Assembly: GCF_017873855.1 (NCBI RefSeq)
Contig: NZ_JAGGKR010000001.1
Coordinates: forward strand, 1,865,529-1,929,528
Source: Methanolinea mesophila
GTDB taxonomy: Archaea; Halobacteriota; Methanomicrobia; Methanomicrobiales; Methanospirillaceae
DNA: 64,000 nucleotides
Direction: 5' to 3'
A program made the position numbers and the translations under genes. Below are positions 33,662 through 41,669 of this stretch, in pieces. The notes under the pieces are model-generated. The model was not told the DNA's origin. It made no database searches and saw nothing but the letters and a program-made list of their open reading frames with translations. Positions within the stretch are counted from its first letter, which is position 1. Every line of letters starts with the position of its first letter.

Positions 33662-34504
33662 ATGATTCCGTATCTCGTGTTTGCCATATTCTTCGGCCTG
33701 CTCCTGCTCGGCCTACACCGTAAGGTTATCGCCCGGATCCAGCAGCGCCCCGGCCCCCCGGTATGGCAGGAGATCCTCCACATGCTCAAGTTCTCTTTCA
33801 AGAGCACATGGATTCCCCGGACCGCGAGCGATACCCTGTTCGTTGCGGTGGTGCTGATCGCGATAGGGATATGGACGGCGGCGTTCTTCGTGGTGCTCGC
33901 CGGCGGGAGCCTCCTCATTCTCTTCGGGATCTATATGCTCCACAAGATCGTGGAGCACGGGTTCGGGCTCTCCTCGGGATCGCCGTACGGGAAGTTCGGA
34001 GGGGTACGCTCGGTCATCTCTGCGGCCTCGGAGATTCCCCTCTTTGTCTCGGTTGCCGGGATCGCACTCTTCACAAAGTCTCTCGACATAGCTGATATCA
34101 TCGATTACCAGGCGGTGCACGGGCCCCTCCTCTGGGTGGTCCCGCTCTCCGCGGTGGCCATGTACCTGGTCATCCTCTCCAAAATGCCGTTCGGGCCGTT
34201 CTCGATCGTGGAAAGCAAGGAACTGGTCTCGGGATACAAGACGGAACACTTCGGGGTATGGCGGGCAGGACTTGAGGTATGCAACGGGTTGAAGACCTAC
34301 GTGCTCCTGATGGCGTTCGTGATAATCTTTATCGGCGGCCTTCCGATCTGGTGGCTGCTCCTCGCAATGGTGGTGCTGATTATAACCTACTCGTTTGTCT
34401 GTGCCCTGACTCCCATGCTCGCCCCGTTTGACAGCGTGTCCATCCAGACCCTGATCACCGTGGTGATGCTCGGGTATGTAGCCTGGCTGGGGTGGTTCGC
34501 ATGA
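33662..34504 (+). CDS. ehaJ: Energy-converting hydrogenase A subunit J (NuoH-like)
   Basis: A 280-residue polytopic protein of the NuoH/EchB/MbhM class, which joins the hydrogenase module to the membrane arm. The early 'HRKVIARIQQRPGPPVWQEI' is the signature loop. The later 'SAASEIPLFVSVAGIALF' and 'KMPFGPFSIVESKELVSGYK' contain the conserved acidic residues of this family. Immediately follows ehaI. Confidence 0.88.
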   Translation: MIPYLVFAIFFGLLLLGLHRKVIARIQQRPGPPVWQEILHMLKFSFKSTWIPRTASDTLFVAVVLIAIGIWTAAFFVVLAGGSLLILFGIYMLHKIVEHGFGLSSGSPYGKFGGVRSVISAASEIPLFVSVAGIALFTKSLDIADIIDYQAVHGPLLWVVPLSAVAMYLVILSKMPFGPFSIVESKELVSGYKTEHFGVWRAGLEVCNGLKTYVLLMAFVIIFIGGLPIWWLLLAMVVLIITYSFVCALTPMLAPFDSVSIQTLITVVMLGYVAWLGWFA

Positions 34505-34743
34505 TCCGGGAGATAATCCTTGCCGGCGGGGCGTTTTACCTGCTGATCAACATCGTCCAACTGGTGCAGAACCAGTCGGTGGGAGGGGAAGGCCTGGCGG
34601 TCGGGGTGATCTACCTGATCGGCGTAGGGGCATTCTGGTCAAGAGAGGAAGAACCCCTGAAAAAATGGGAATACCTGGTGATATGGGTGGCCGTCCTGCT
34701 GTTCGTGGTATATGGGGCGCTTCATTACGGGGGGATGGTATGA
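34501..34743 (+). CDS. ehaL: Small Eha membrane subunit (EhaL/EhaK-like)
   Basis: An 80-residue protein with two to three hydrophobic segments ('GAFYLLINIVQLVQNQS', 'GLAVGVIYLIGVGAFWS', 'YLVIWVAVLLFVVYGAL'). The ATG overlaps the ehaJ stop. In the Methanothermobacter order, two small genes (K and L) occupy this place; only one is here. The letter is assigned by position and is tentative. Confidence 0.62.
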   Translation: MIREIILAGGAFYLLINIVQLVQNQSVGGEGLAVGVIYLIGVGAFWSREEEPLKKWEYLVIWVAVLLFVVYGALHYGGMV

Positions 34744-35129
34744 CCGCGTATCTCTATGAAAAAGACCTCGTGGGGATGAAATATTCCATCCTCATCAGCT
34801 GCAGGCACGACGCGATGGTACGGGCGATAGCCCTTGATCTTGGCGTGGGGGTCCAGCAGTTGCGGAAGCACCTGATCGAACATTTCGACATGATACTCCT
34901 GGAGAACCTGCCCGCCCGGTACGAGGCCGGGAAGAAGGATCCGGATGACGACGACGAGGAGGCAAAAATGCTGGGAAGAGCGCTCTATACAAAGTACATC
35001 CCCCTGTTTTCCGGGAACGAGATCAATCGCGCCCTCGACAGGATCGATACCTGGATATCGGAGGGAATACCGGCGGACGAGGCGGTAATGAAGGGAAAGA
35101 AATTCCTCGGCACGGTGATCACAGGATGA
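34740..35129 (+). CDS. ehaM: Energy-converting hydrogenase A subunit M (DUF1959)
   Basis: A 129-residue soluble protein. It has 'KYSILISCRHDAMVRAIALD', an acidic run 'KKDPDDDDEEAK', and 'NEINRALDRIDTWISEGIPA'. No membrane segment is present, so it is cytoplasmic and attached to the hydrogenase module. Matches the DUF1959/EhaM family in size and place. Coupled to both neighbours by 4-bp overlaps. Confidence 0.82.
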   Translation: MTAYLYEKDLVGMKYSILISCRHDAMVRAIALDLGVGVQQLRKHLIEHFDMILLENLPARYEAGKKDPDDDDEEAKMLGRALYTKYIPLFSGNEINRALDRIDTWISEGIPADEAVMKGKKFLGTVITG

Positions 35130-35578
35130 GCCTCCTGCAGTCGATAAAGAACTATGTCCGGTCCCGGTCGATCCACGTGAGCTACGTCGATGTCGGATCC
35201 TGCAACGGGTGCGATATCGAGGTGCTCGCCTGTCTCTCACCCCGCTACGATATCGAGCAGTACGGGATATACGTCCACAACAACCCCCGGGAAGCGGACA
35301 TTCTGCTGGTTATCGGCGCATACACCCCCGGATGGGAGGAGAAGCTCGCGACGCTCTGGGAGAAGATTCCCGAGCCCAAGGCCGCGATCGCAATAGGGAA
35401 CTGCCCGATATCGGGCTGCCTGTTCAACCGTCCCCACACGTATATCGACCCTCCCGTGGCAAAGCACATTCCCATCGCCGCAGAGGTGCCGGGGTGTCCG
35501 CCCCGCCCGACCGAGATCCTGGCCGCGGTGCTTGCGGTCGCACCCATCGTGTTCCGTGATTTCGAGGTGAAGCGATGA
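35126..35578 (+). CDS. ehaN: Eha [NiFe]-hydrogenase small subunit
   Basis: A 150-residue Fe-S subunit of the NuoB class. Four ligands of the proximal [4Fe-4S] cluster are visible: 'GSCNGCDIEVLA' (C26, C29), 'GNCPISGCLF' and 'PGCPPRP'. It lacks the additional clusters of uptake hydrogenase small subunits, as expected for energy-converting enzymes. It passes electrons between the NiFe centre in EhaO and the polyferredoxin. 4-bp overlaps on both sides. Confidence 0.92.
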   Translation: MSLLQSIKNYVRSRSIHVSYVDVGSCNGCDIEVLACLSPRYDIEQYGIYVHNNPREADILLVIGAYTPGWEEKLATLWEKIPEPKAAIAIGNCPISGCLFNRPHTYIDPPVAKHIPIAAEVPGCPPRPTEILAAVLAVAPIVFRDFEVKR

Positions 35579-36663
35579 AAAAGACCGTGGACGTATCCAT
35601 CCCCATGGGGCCCATCCACCCCTGCTTCAAGGAACCCGCCCGGATCAAGTGCCAGACCTCCGGGGAGCGGGTGCTGTCCGCCGAGATGGAACTGGGTTAC
35701 ATGAAGAAAGGGATCGAGCGGATCATGAAAGGCCGGCCCTGGCAGGAAGTGATGTTCCTTGCAGAACGGGTCTGCGGTATCTGTTCCGTGATCCACAACA
35801 TGGTCTTCATCGAGGCGCTGGAGAAGATCAGCGCGATAGAAGTTCCTGAACGAGCGGCCTTGCTCCGGGTGATCGTAAACGAACTCGACCGGATACAGAG
35901 CCATACCCTGGCGAACTTTTCCTACTGCTATACCATCGAACACGAAACCCTGGCGATGTACCTCCTGGATGTCCGGGAGAAGGTCATGGACATGCTGGAA
36001 CTGATCACCGGGGCCCGGGTGACCTGTGCCTACATAGTCCCGGGAGGGGTTAGGTTCGATCTCAGGCCTGAAGATGCCCGGCGCCTCTCCGCAACTATCG
36101 ACCGTATCGAGGCGGATGTCACCCGGTTCATGAAGATGTTCGAGGGTGGCCCTATGATCGCGACAAGGAGCAGGGGAGTGGGCATCCTGACCAGAGAAGT
36201 GGCGATCGAGGCGCATGTGGTAGGGCCGACCGCCCGTGGGAGCAATATGCCGGAGATAGACCTGAGGCTTCGCCATCCCACCTACCGGGCGCTGGAGTTC
36301 TCCCCCGAATACCGGGAAGAAGGGGACAATTATGCCCGGATCATGGTGAGGTTCCAGGAGGTGTTCCAGAGTATCCGGCTCATCCGCAGGTGCCTTGAGC
36401 GGCTCGACCCCGGCCCTGTCCGGGGAGGAGGGATACCCGGGGCCGGGGAGATTGCCTACGCAGGGGAGGCGCCCAGGGGAGAGCTCTCCTACTTCTTAAA
36501 GACCGATGCCGCGGGAAGAGTGCTGGACATCTCCATCCAGACGCCTTCCATCATGAACATCGAGGCCTGCTGCCACTACCTTATCGTGGACGTGACGTCG
36601 CTCGCCGACGTCACCTCGACCTTTGTCAGCGTGGACCCCTGCATCGCCTGCACGGAGCGTTGA
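35575..36663 (+). CDS. ehaO: Eha [NiFe]-hydrogenase large subunit
   Basis: A 362-residue catalytic subunit of the NuoD class. Both Ni-binding cysteine pairs are intact: 'ERVCGICSVIHN' (C67, C70) and 'DPCIACTER' (C356, C359) at the extreme C-terminus. Because the chain ends 3 residues after the last ligand, there is no cleavable C-terminal extension, so no maturation protease may be needed. It oxidises H2 and, driven by the ion gradient, reduces low-potential ferredoxin. HypB encoded at 60672-61319 would help load its nickel. Confidence 0.94.
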   Translation: MKKTVDVSIPMGPIHPCFKEPARIKCQTSGERVLSAEMELGYMKKGIERIMKGRPWQEVMFLAERVCGICSVIHNMVFIEALEKISAIEVPERAALLRVIVNELDRIQSHTLANFSYCYTIEHETLAMYLLDVREKVMDMLELITGARVTCAYIVPGGVRFDLRPEDARRLSATIDRIEADVTRFMKMFEGGPMIATRSRGVGILTREVAIEAHVVGPTARGSNMPEIDLRLRHPTYRALEFSPEYREEGDNYARIMVRFQEVFQSIRLIRRCLERLDPGPVRGGGIPGAGEIAYAGEAPRGELSYFLKTDAAGRVLDISIQTPSIMNIEACCHYLIVDVTSLADVTSTFVSVDPCIACTER

Positions 36664-36664
36664 C

Positions 36665-37273
36665 ATGCCGTTCTCACTGGTCTACTACCTCTCGCATTTC
36701 GCCCGCATAGAATGGGTAAAGAATTTTTTTGCAGCAAAGACCGCTCCGCTGGAGACTCCTCCGTATTTCCGCGGGTTTCCGGAACTCACCGGGGAGCTCT
36801 GCCAGCACTCGCTCTTCTGCATGATGGCGTGCCCCGCACCCGGCGCCATCGACGTGGTCCATTCGGGGAAGAAGTGGGAGCCCCGCATCCACAAGGGGCA
36901 CTGCATCCGTTGCGGGCTGTGCGTGGAGGCCTGCCCTCACGGCGTGCTGAGGAGCGGCAGGATACTGGACACGATCCACCGGGAACATACCACCCTTTCG
37001 TTCTCCTTCCGGATAGACATCGACCCTGACAAGTGCATGGGGTGCGGGAACTGTGCAGTGGCCTGCCCGGTGAACAAGGTGATCGACGCCCAGATGTCCC
37101 ATGGGGGAAAGGCTTCCACCGATCAGCTCCTGCTCCGTGTAAACGCGGGGAAGAGCGAGGTCCTGCACATGGAGAAATGCACCGGCTGCAAGACCTGCGA
37201 GAACCACTGCCCGAACGAAGCGATCAGGGTATCGCGCCTGCTCGAAGCGGTCCAGAACCCGGAGGCCCCATGA
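36665..37273 (+). CDS. Eha/Fwd polyferredoxin
   Basis: A 202-residue iron-sulfur protein. Three typical [4Fe-4S] motifs are visible: 'CIRCGLCVEACP', 'CMGCGNCAVACP' and 'CTGCKTCENHCP'. An N-terminal variant motif 'CQHSLFCMMACPAPGAI' could hold a fourth. It sits between the hydrogenase large subunit and fwdD, exactly where an electron wire from Eha to formylmethanofuran dehydrogenase would be expected. It resembles EhaP/EhaQ and may also replace the FwdF/FwdG ferredoxins, which are absent. Its stop overlaps the fwdD start by 4 bp. Confidence 0.88.
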   Translation: MPFSLVYYLSHFARIEWVKNFFAAKTAPLETPPYFRGFPELTGELCQHSLFCMMACPAPGAIDVVHSGKKWEPRIHKGHCIRCGLCVEACPHGVLRSGRILDTIHREHTTLSFSFRIDIDPDKCMGCGNCAVACPVNKVIDAQMSHGGKASTDQLLLRVNAGKSEVLHMEKCTGCKTCENHCPNEAIRVSRLLEAVQNPEAP

Positions 37274-37659
37274 AATTCCTCTTAAACACGGGCCGGACGA
37301 TTCGCCAGGGCTCGTTCGTTGAGCGGAAGAACAGCCCGGCCTACAGGAACGAAGCGTCTTCCTGCAGGATGAACCCGGTGGACATGATGGAACTTGGTAT
37401 CGAGGAAGGCGCCAACGTCATGGTGACCGGACCGGCGGGAACTGTCGTCATGAGGGGGGTGCCTGAACCGGGACTCCGGAAGGGCGAGGTCTTCGTCTGC
37501 CTCGGGCCCTTCGCAAACCACATCATAAGTACCGAGACGCATGGGACCGGGATGCCCGATTTTAAGACCACGGTGGTCGAGATAGTCCCCACCGACGAAA
37601 GGATCGCCGAGATATGGGAGCTGATGGAGTCCTGCGGAGGGTGGCGCTATGAAGGTTGA
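37270..37659 (+). CDS. fwdD: Formylmethanofuran dehydrogenase subunit D
   Basis: A 129-residue protein with the molybdopterin-dinucleotide-binding beta-barrel fold of the C-terminal domain of formate dehydrogenases. Motifs include 'FLLNTGRTIRQGSFVERKN', 'CRMNPVDMMELGIEEGANVM' and 'GPFANHIISTETHGTGMPDF'. It completes the active site of FwdB. It overlaps the polyferredoxin gene (4 bp) and fwdB (11 bp). Confidence 0.92.
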   Translation: MKFLLNTGRTIRQGSFVERKNSPAYRNEASSCRMNPVDMMELGIEEGANVMVTGPAGTVVMRGVPEPGLRKGEVFVCLGPFANHIISTETHGTGMPDFKTTVVEIVPTDERIAEIWELMESCGGWRYEG

Positions 37660-38938
37660 GGACGTGATCTGTCCGTTCTGCGGGTGCCTCTGCGACGACC
37701 TGGTGGTGGAGGTGGAGGGAGAACGTGTGATTGGCGTCGAGAACGGCTGCACCCTCGCCCAGGAGAAGTTCATGGGAGACCACCGGCTCGGACACCCTAT
37801 CCGGAGGACAGGAAAGGAATGGACGCCCGTTTCGTACGACGAGGCGATCGAGACTGCGGCGCGGGTGCTCCTTGAAGCCGACCGCCCTCTTCTCTACGGC
37901 TGGAGCGGGACGCAGGGAGAGGCGCAAAGCGTCGGGGTTCACCTGGCGGAACTCCTGGGGGCGGTGATCGACAATACCTCGACCGTTTGCCACGGCCCAT
38001 CCATCATGGCCATCCAGGAGGTGGGCCACCCGGGCTGCACCCTGGGACAGGTGAAGAACCGGGCGGATCTCCTCATCTACTGGGGGTGCAATCCTATCGA
38101 CGCCCACCCCCGTCATATGAGCCGGTATACCACCTACGCAGATGGTTTCTTCCTCAAGGACGCCTTCCGTGACCGCAAGGTGATCGTGGTCGACATCCGG
38201 GAGACGGAGTCCTCGAATATCGCGGATGAATTCATACGGATTGACCCGGGCGGAGATTACGAGGTACTCTCCGCACTCAGGGCAATCGTGAGGGGCAAGG
38301 GGGCGCTCGTCCCTGCATCGGTCTCGGGAGTTTCACGGGAACAACTCTTCAGGGTCGCGGACCTGTGTAAAGCGGCAAGGTTCGGCGCGATATTCTTCGG
38401 GCTCGGCCTGACAATGTCCCCGGGCAAACAGAAGAACATCAGGAACGCGATCGAGCTTACCGAGGAACTGAACCGGCACACGAAGTTCACCATCTCCCCC
38501 ATGCGGGGTCACTGGAACGTCTATGGTTCGAACGAAGTATTCACCTGGATATCCGGCTACCCCTACGCGGTCGATTTCGCCCGGGGAATCGCCTTTTACA
38601 ACCCCGGCGAGACCACTGCGGTGGATATCCTGAAGCGGGGGGAGTGCGACGCCTGCCTGGTCGTCGCGAGTGATCCCGGCGCACATTTTCCCCGTGATTG
38701 TTGCGCTCATCTCGCCTCTATCCCGACCATCCAGATCGATCCCCACGTAAACGCGACCACTCACTTAAGCCACCTCCAGATCCCGGTTGCGGTCACCGGA
38801 ATAGATGCGGAGGGGACTGCATATCGGATGGACGGGGTACCCATCCGGACGAGATCGCTTTTCCCGAGCAGGTACCCCACCGATACCGAAATCCTGGAGC
38901 GTATCTACGCCATCGTGGCGCGGGAGAAAGGACCATGA
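37649..38938 (+). CDS. fwdB: Formylmethanofuran dehydrogenase subunit B (operon copy)
   Basis: A 429-residue W/Mo-pterin subunit that reduces CO2 to formate. N-terminal cluster cysteines are in 'ICPFCGCLCDDLVVEV'; the metal-ligand Cys is in 'NTSTVCHGPSIMAI' (about residue 114), a cysteine form. 'WGCNPIDAHPRHMSRYT' and 'ASDPGAHFPRDCC' are typical. It differs from the lone copy at 23132-24451 throughout, for example CHGP here against CHGS there, so the two are old paralogues and not a recent duplicate. Whether it uses tungsten or molybdenum cannot be told from sequence. Confidence 0.95.
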   Translation: MKVEDVICPFCGCLCDDLVVEVEGERVIGVENGCTLAQEKFMGDHRLGHPIRRTGKEWTPVSYDEAIETAARVLLEADRPLLYGWSGTQGEAQSVGVHLAELLGAVIDNTSTVCHGPSIMAIQEVGHPGCTLGQVKNRADLLIYWGCNPIDAHPRHMSRYTTYADGFFLKDAFRDRKVIVVDIRETESSNIADEFIRIDPGGDYEVLSALRAIVRGKGALVPASVSGVSREQLFRVADLCKAARFGAIFFGLGLTMSPGKQKNIRNAIELTEELNRHTKFTISPMRGHWNVYGSNEVFTWISGYPYAVDFARGIAFYNPGETTAVDILKRGECDACLVVASDPGAHFPRDCCAHLASIPTIQIDPHVNATTHLSHLQIPVAVTGIDAEGTAYRMDGVPIRTRSLFPSRYPTDTEILERIYAIVAREKGP

Positions 38939-40635
38939 CCGAACTTCTCATCAGGAACGCCTACGTCATAGACCCGATAAACGATATCCGGGGAGAGATC
39001 ATGGATATCCCCATCCGGGAAGGAAAGATCGTGGAAGAGGTCTCGGACCGGGCCCCGGTGATTGACGCGGAGGGGTATCTCACCCTTCCCGGGGGCATCG
39101 ACTCCCATTCGCATGTTTGCGGGACGAAGGTGAACTTCGGCCGGTACATGAGCCCGGAGGATATGAGGGCAGGAAGGACCGCACGGAAAGGCCGGATGCA
39201 CGTGACTTCCGGGTACAGCGTGCCCACGACGTTCGGAAATTCCTACCGGTACAGTGCGATGGGATATACCATGGTCCTCGAGGGAGCCATGGCCCCGCTG
39301 GAAGCCCGGCACACCCACGAGGAGTTCACCGCCACTCCCCACCAGGACATGATGGCCAACACCCTCTTTGACGGGAACTGGTCGATTATGGAAGCGGTCC
39401 TCGACAAGGACGTGAAACGGGCGGCTGCGGTGGTTGCCTGGATCCTGAATGCGGTCAAGGGGTTTGCGATCAAGCTTACCAACCCCGGCGGGACCGAGGC
39501 CTGGGGGTGGGGAGAGGACCTCGCGGGGATCCACGACGAAGTCCCCCACTTCGGGGTCACCCCCGCGGAGATCATCGGGACGATGATCCGGGCGAATGAA
39601 CTGTTACACCTTCCCCACTCGGTACACCTCCACTGCAACAATCTCGGGGTGCCGGGGAATCACCGGACGACCCTGGAAACCATCGCGCTTGCCCCGGACC
39701 TCAACCCGAAGCGGCAGAGCCTGTACCTGACCCATGTGCAGTTCCATTCCTATGGGGGGACCACATGGAGGGACATCGACTCGCGGAGCGAGGAGGTCAC
39801 GAAGGCGGTGAACGCCAAACCGCAGGTGGTCATGGACATGGGGCAGATCATGTTCGGCAGGACCACCACCATGACCGCGGACGGGCCCATGGAGTTCAAG
39901 CTCTACATGCTCCACCACAACAAGTGGAGCAACCACGATGTGGAGCTGGAGACCGGGTCAGGGATCATCCCTGTGTACTACACCAGGAAGAGCCTGGTGA
40001 ACTGCATCATGTGGGCCATAGGGCTCGAACTGGCCCTCCTCACGAAAAATCCGTGGCAGTGCATTCTCGCCACGGATAATCCGAACGGGGCGCCGTTCGT
40101 TAAATATCCCGAAATCATCGCCCTGCTGATGAGTAAAAAATTCCGCGAGCAGGAAGGTGCCCTGCTCGATCCGAGGACCGAGCATCATGTCCCCCTCTTC
40201 GCGATAGACCGGGAACTCGACTGGTACGAGATCGCGGTAATGACCCGGGCGGCACAGGCGAAAGCCCTGGGAATCCAGGACCTGGGCAGAGGGCATCTCG
40301 CTCCCGGCGCACTCGCTGATGTGGCGATATATCCCATGAAGACAGACCAGCTCGATCCGGCCACCCAGTTTCAGCAGGTGATCGCAGGGTTTGCGAGGAC
40401 CCGCTACACCATCAAGCGGGGCAGGGTCGTTGCGCGGGACGGCGAGGTGGTGGTGGACGGGGCGAACAGTACTATCTGGGTAAGGCCGAAAGTCCCTCCC
40501 GAATACGACCTTTCCCGCGATCCAGAGTTTGTGAAAAAATTCGAGCAGTACTATACGGTCCGGATGCGAAACTACCCCGTGCAGGATACATATCTCCCCC
40601 GTGGGATCTGCATCGAGACCGAGGCGGACTTATGA
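38935..40635 (+). CDS. fwdA: Formylmethanofuran dehydrogenase subunit A
   Basis: A 566-residue amidohydrolase-fold subunit that condenses formate, delivered through an internal tunnel, with methanofuran. The dinuclear metal site is visible: 'GGIDSHSHVCGTKV' (about residues 53-66), the likely carboxylated lysine in 'FAIKLTNPGGTEAWGWG' (about 176-192), later histidines in 'LPHSVHLHCNNLGVPGNH', and the Asp in 'CILATDNPNGAPF'. Full length for the family. Start ATG overlaps the fwdB stop by 4 bp. Confidence 0.96.
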   Translation: MTELLIRNAYVIDPINDIRGEIMDIPIREGKIVEEVSDRAPVIDAEGYLTLPGGIDSHSHVCGTKVNFGRYMSPEDMRAGRTARKGRMHVTSGYSVPTTFGNSYRYSAMGYTMVLEGAMAPLEARHTHEEFTATPHQDMMANTLFDGNWSIMEAVLDKDVKRAAAVVAWILNAVKGFAIKLTNPGGTEAWGWGEDLAGIHDEVPHFGVTPAEIIGTMIRANELLHLPHSVHLHCNNLGVPGNHRTTLETIALAPDLNPKRQSLYLTHVQFHSYGGTTWRDIDSRSEEVTKAVNAKPQVVMDMGQIMFGRTTTMTADGPMEFKLYMLHHNKWSNHDVELETGSGIIPVYYTRKSLVNCIMWAIGLELALLTKNPWQCILATDNPNGAPFVKYPEIIALLMSKKFREQEGALLDPRTEHHVPLFAIDRELDWYEIAVMTRAAQAKALGIQDLGRGHLAPGALADVAIYPMKTDQLDPATQFQQVIAGFARTRYTIKRGRVVARDGEVVVDGANSTIWVRPKVPPEYDLSRDPEFVKKFEQYYTVRMRNYPVQDTYLPRGICIETEADL

Positions 40636-41402
40636 GGGTCACGCTTGAAACAAAACCGAGGAAAAAGCCGAAAATCCCTATCGAAGCCGAGAATATAATC
40701 CCCCAGAACTTCCTTCGCGGGATGGACATTACGGTCTACGAAGGGAACAAGGAGCGCCGACTGGAAGATCTCTTCTATATTGCAGTGGAAGGTCCTGCTG
40801 TCTCTCCAGACCAGGTCGAGGTCATCCTCAAAGGTGATACCGGGGTGATCAAAAGGGTGGGAGAATACATGAATGCAGGAAGAATCGTGGTGGAAGGCGA
40901 TATCGGAATGCATTGCGGGAATTTCATGAGCGCAGGAGAGATCCTGATCCGGGGGAATGCGGAATCGTGGCTCGGGCGCGAGATGAGGGGTGGAACGATC
41001 CGGTGCCTGGGCAATACCGGACATTATTGCGCTGCCGGGTACCGGGGAGAGAAACGAGGCATGCGCGGTGGAAAGGTTGAGGTAATGGGAAATGCCGGGG
41101 ACTATGCCGCCGAGTATCTCTCCGGGGGAGAAGTAATCATCCGGGGCTCCACGGGAGATATGCCCGGGATCGAGATGCGGGGGGGCACCCTGGTTATCGG
41201 GGGAACCTGCACCCGTCCCGGAGCCAACATGACCGGGGGGACCTGCATTGTCCTGGGAAATGCAGCCCGAATCATTCCCACGTTCGCCGCTGCAGGTATC
41301 CGGGAACTGACGTGGGAAGACAGGAGCTACGCGGTGCAGGTCTATAACGGCGACATGGCGAACCGCGGTGGGAAAGGGACCCTTTTGGTGAGACGTGAGT
41401 GA
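40632..41402 (+). CDS. fwdC: Formylmethanofuran dehydrogenase subunit C
   Basis: A 256-residue beta-helix subunit related to the glutamate synthase C-terminal domain. Regular G-x2-G-x3-G repeats run from about residue 75 to 220 ('GEYMNAGRIVVEGDIGMHCG', 'GREMRGGTIRCLGNTGHYCA', 'GIEMRGGTLVIGGTCTRPGA'). It holds FwdA and FwdB together. It is the last gene of the eha-fwd operon. FwdE, F, G and H are not in the window. Confidence 0.95.
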   Translation: MRVTLETKPRKKPKIPIEAENIIPQNFLRGMDITVYEGNKERRLEDLFYIAVEGPAVSPDQVEVILKGDTGVIKRVGEYMNAGRIVVEGDIGMHCGNFMSAGEILIRGNAESWLGREMRGGTIRCLGNTGHYCAAGYRGEKRGMRGGKVEVMGNAGDYAAEYLSGGEVIIRGSTGDMPGIEMRGGTLVIGGTCTRPGANMTGGTCIVLGNAARIIPTFAAAGIRELTWEDRSYAVQVYNGDMANRGGKGTLLVRRE

Positions 41403-41669
41403 AGCCAAAAAATTTCGCATTTCCCGGGTAATGAGGCCCCGGGACCGGTTAGAAGAGGGAATTATTCCGTTGATCGTCCGTTCATCTTACTTTTATCGTG
41501 AATTTGAGATAAAAATTCGGATCGACCCTGAATAAATTATTTCAGGCTGGAGGATGCACCTCATACTATTGAACCGGCCCGGAGACGCAGTTTCCGCACC
41601 ATACGCCCGGGGTACAATGACTTTTAACGGGCTTGATCCTGTAAATCGGAAAAAATTAGCGAGTAACGT
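41403..41669. other. Intergenic region after eha-fwd operon
   Basis: 267 bp with no credible gene. A CCTGAA...TTCAGG inverted repeat (41527-41546) with an AT-rich centre lies about 125 bp after fwdC. It could be part of the operon terminator or of the promoter for the downstream sensor gene. Confidence 0.4.
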
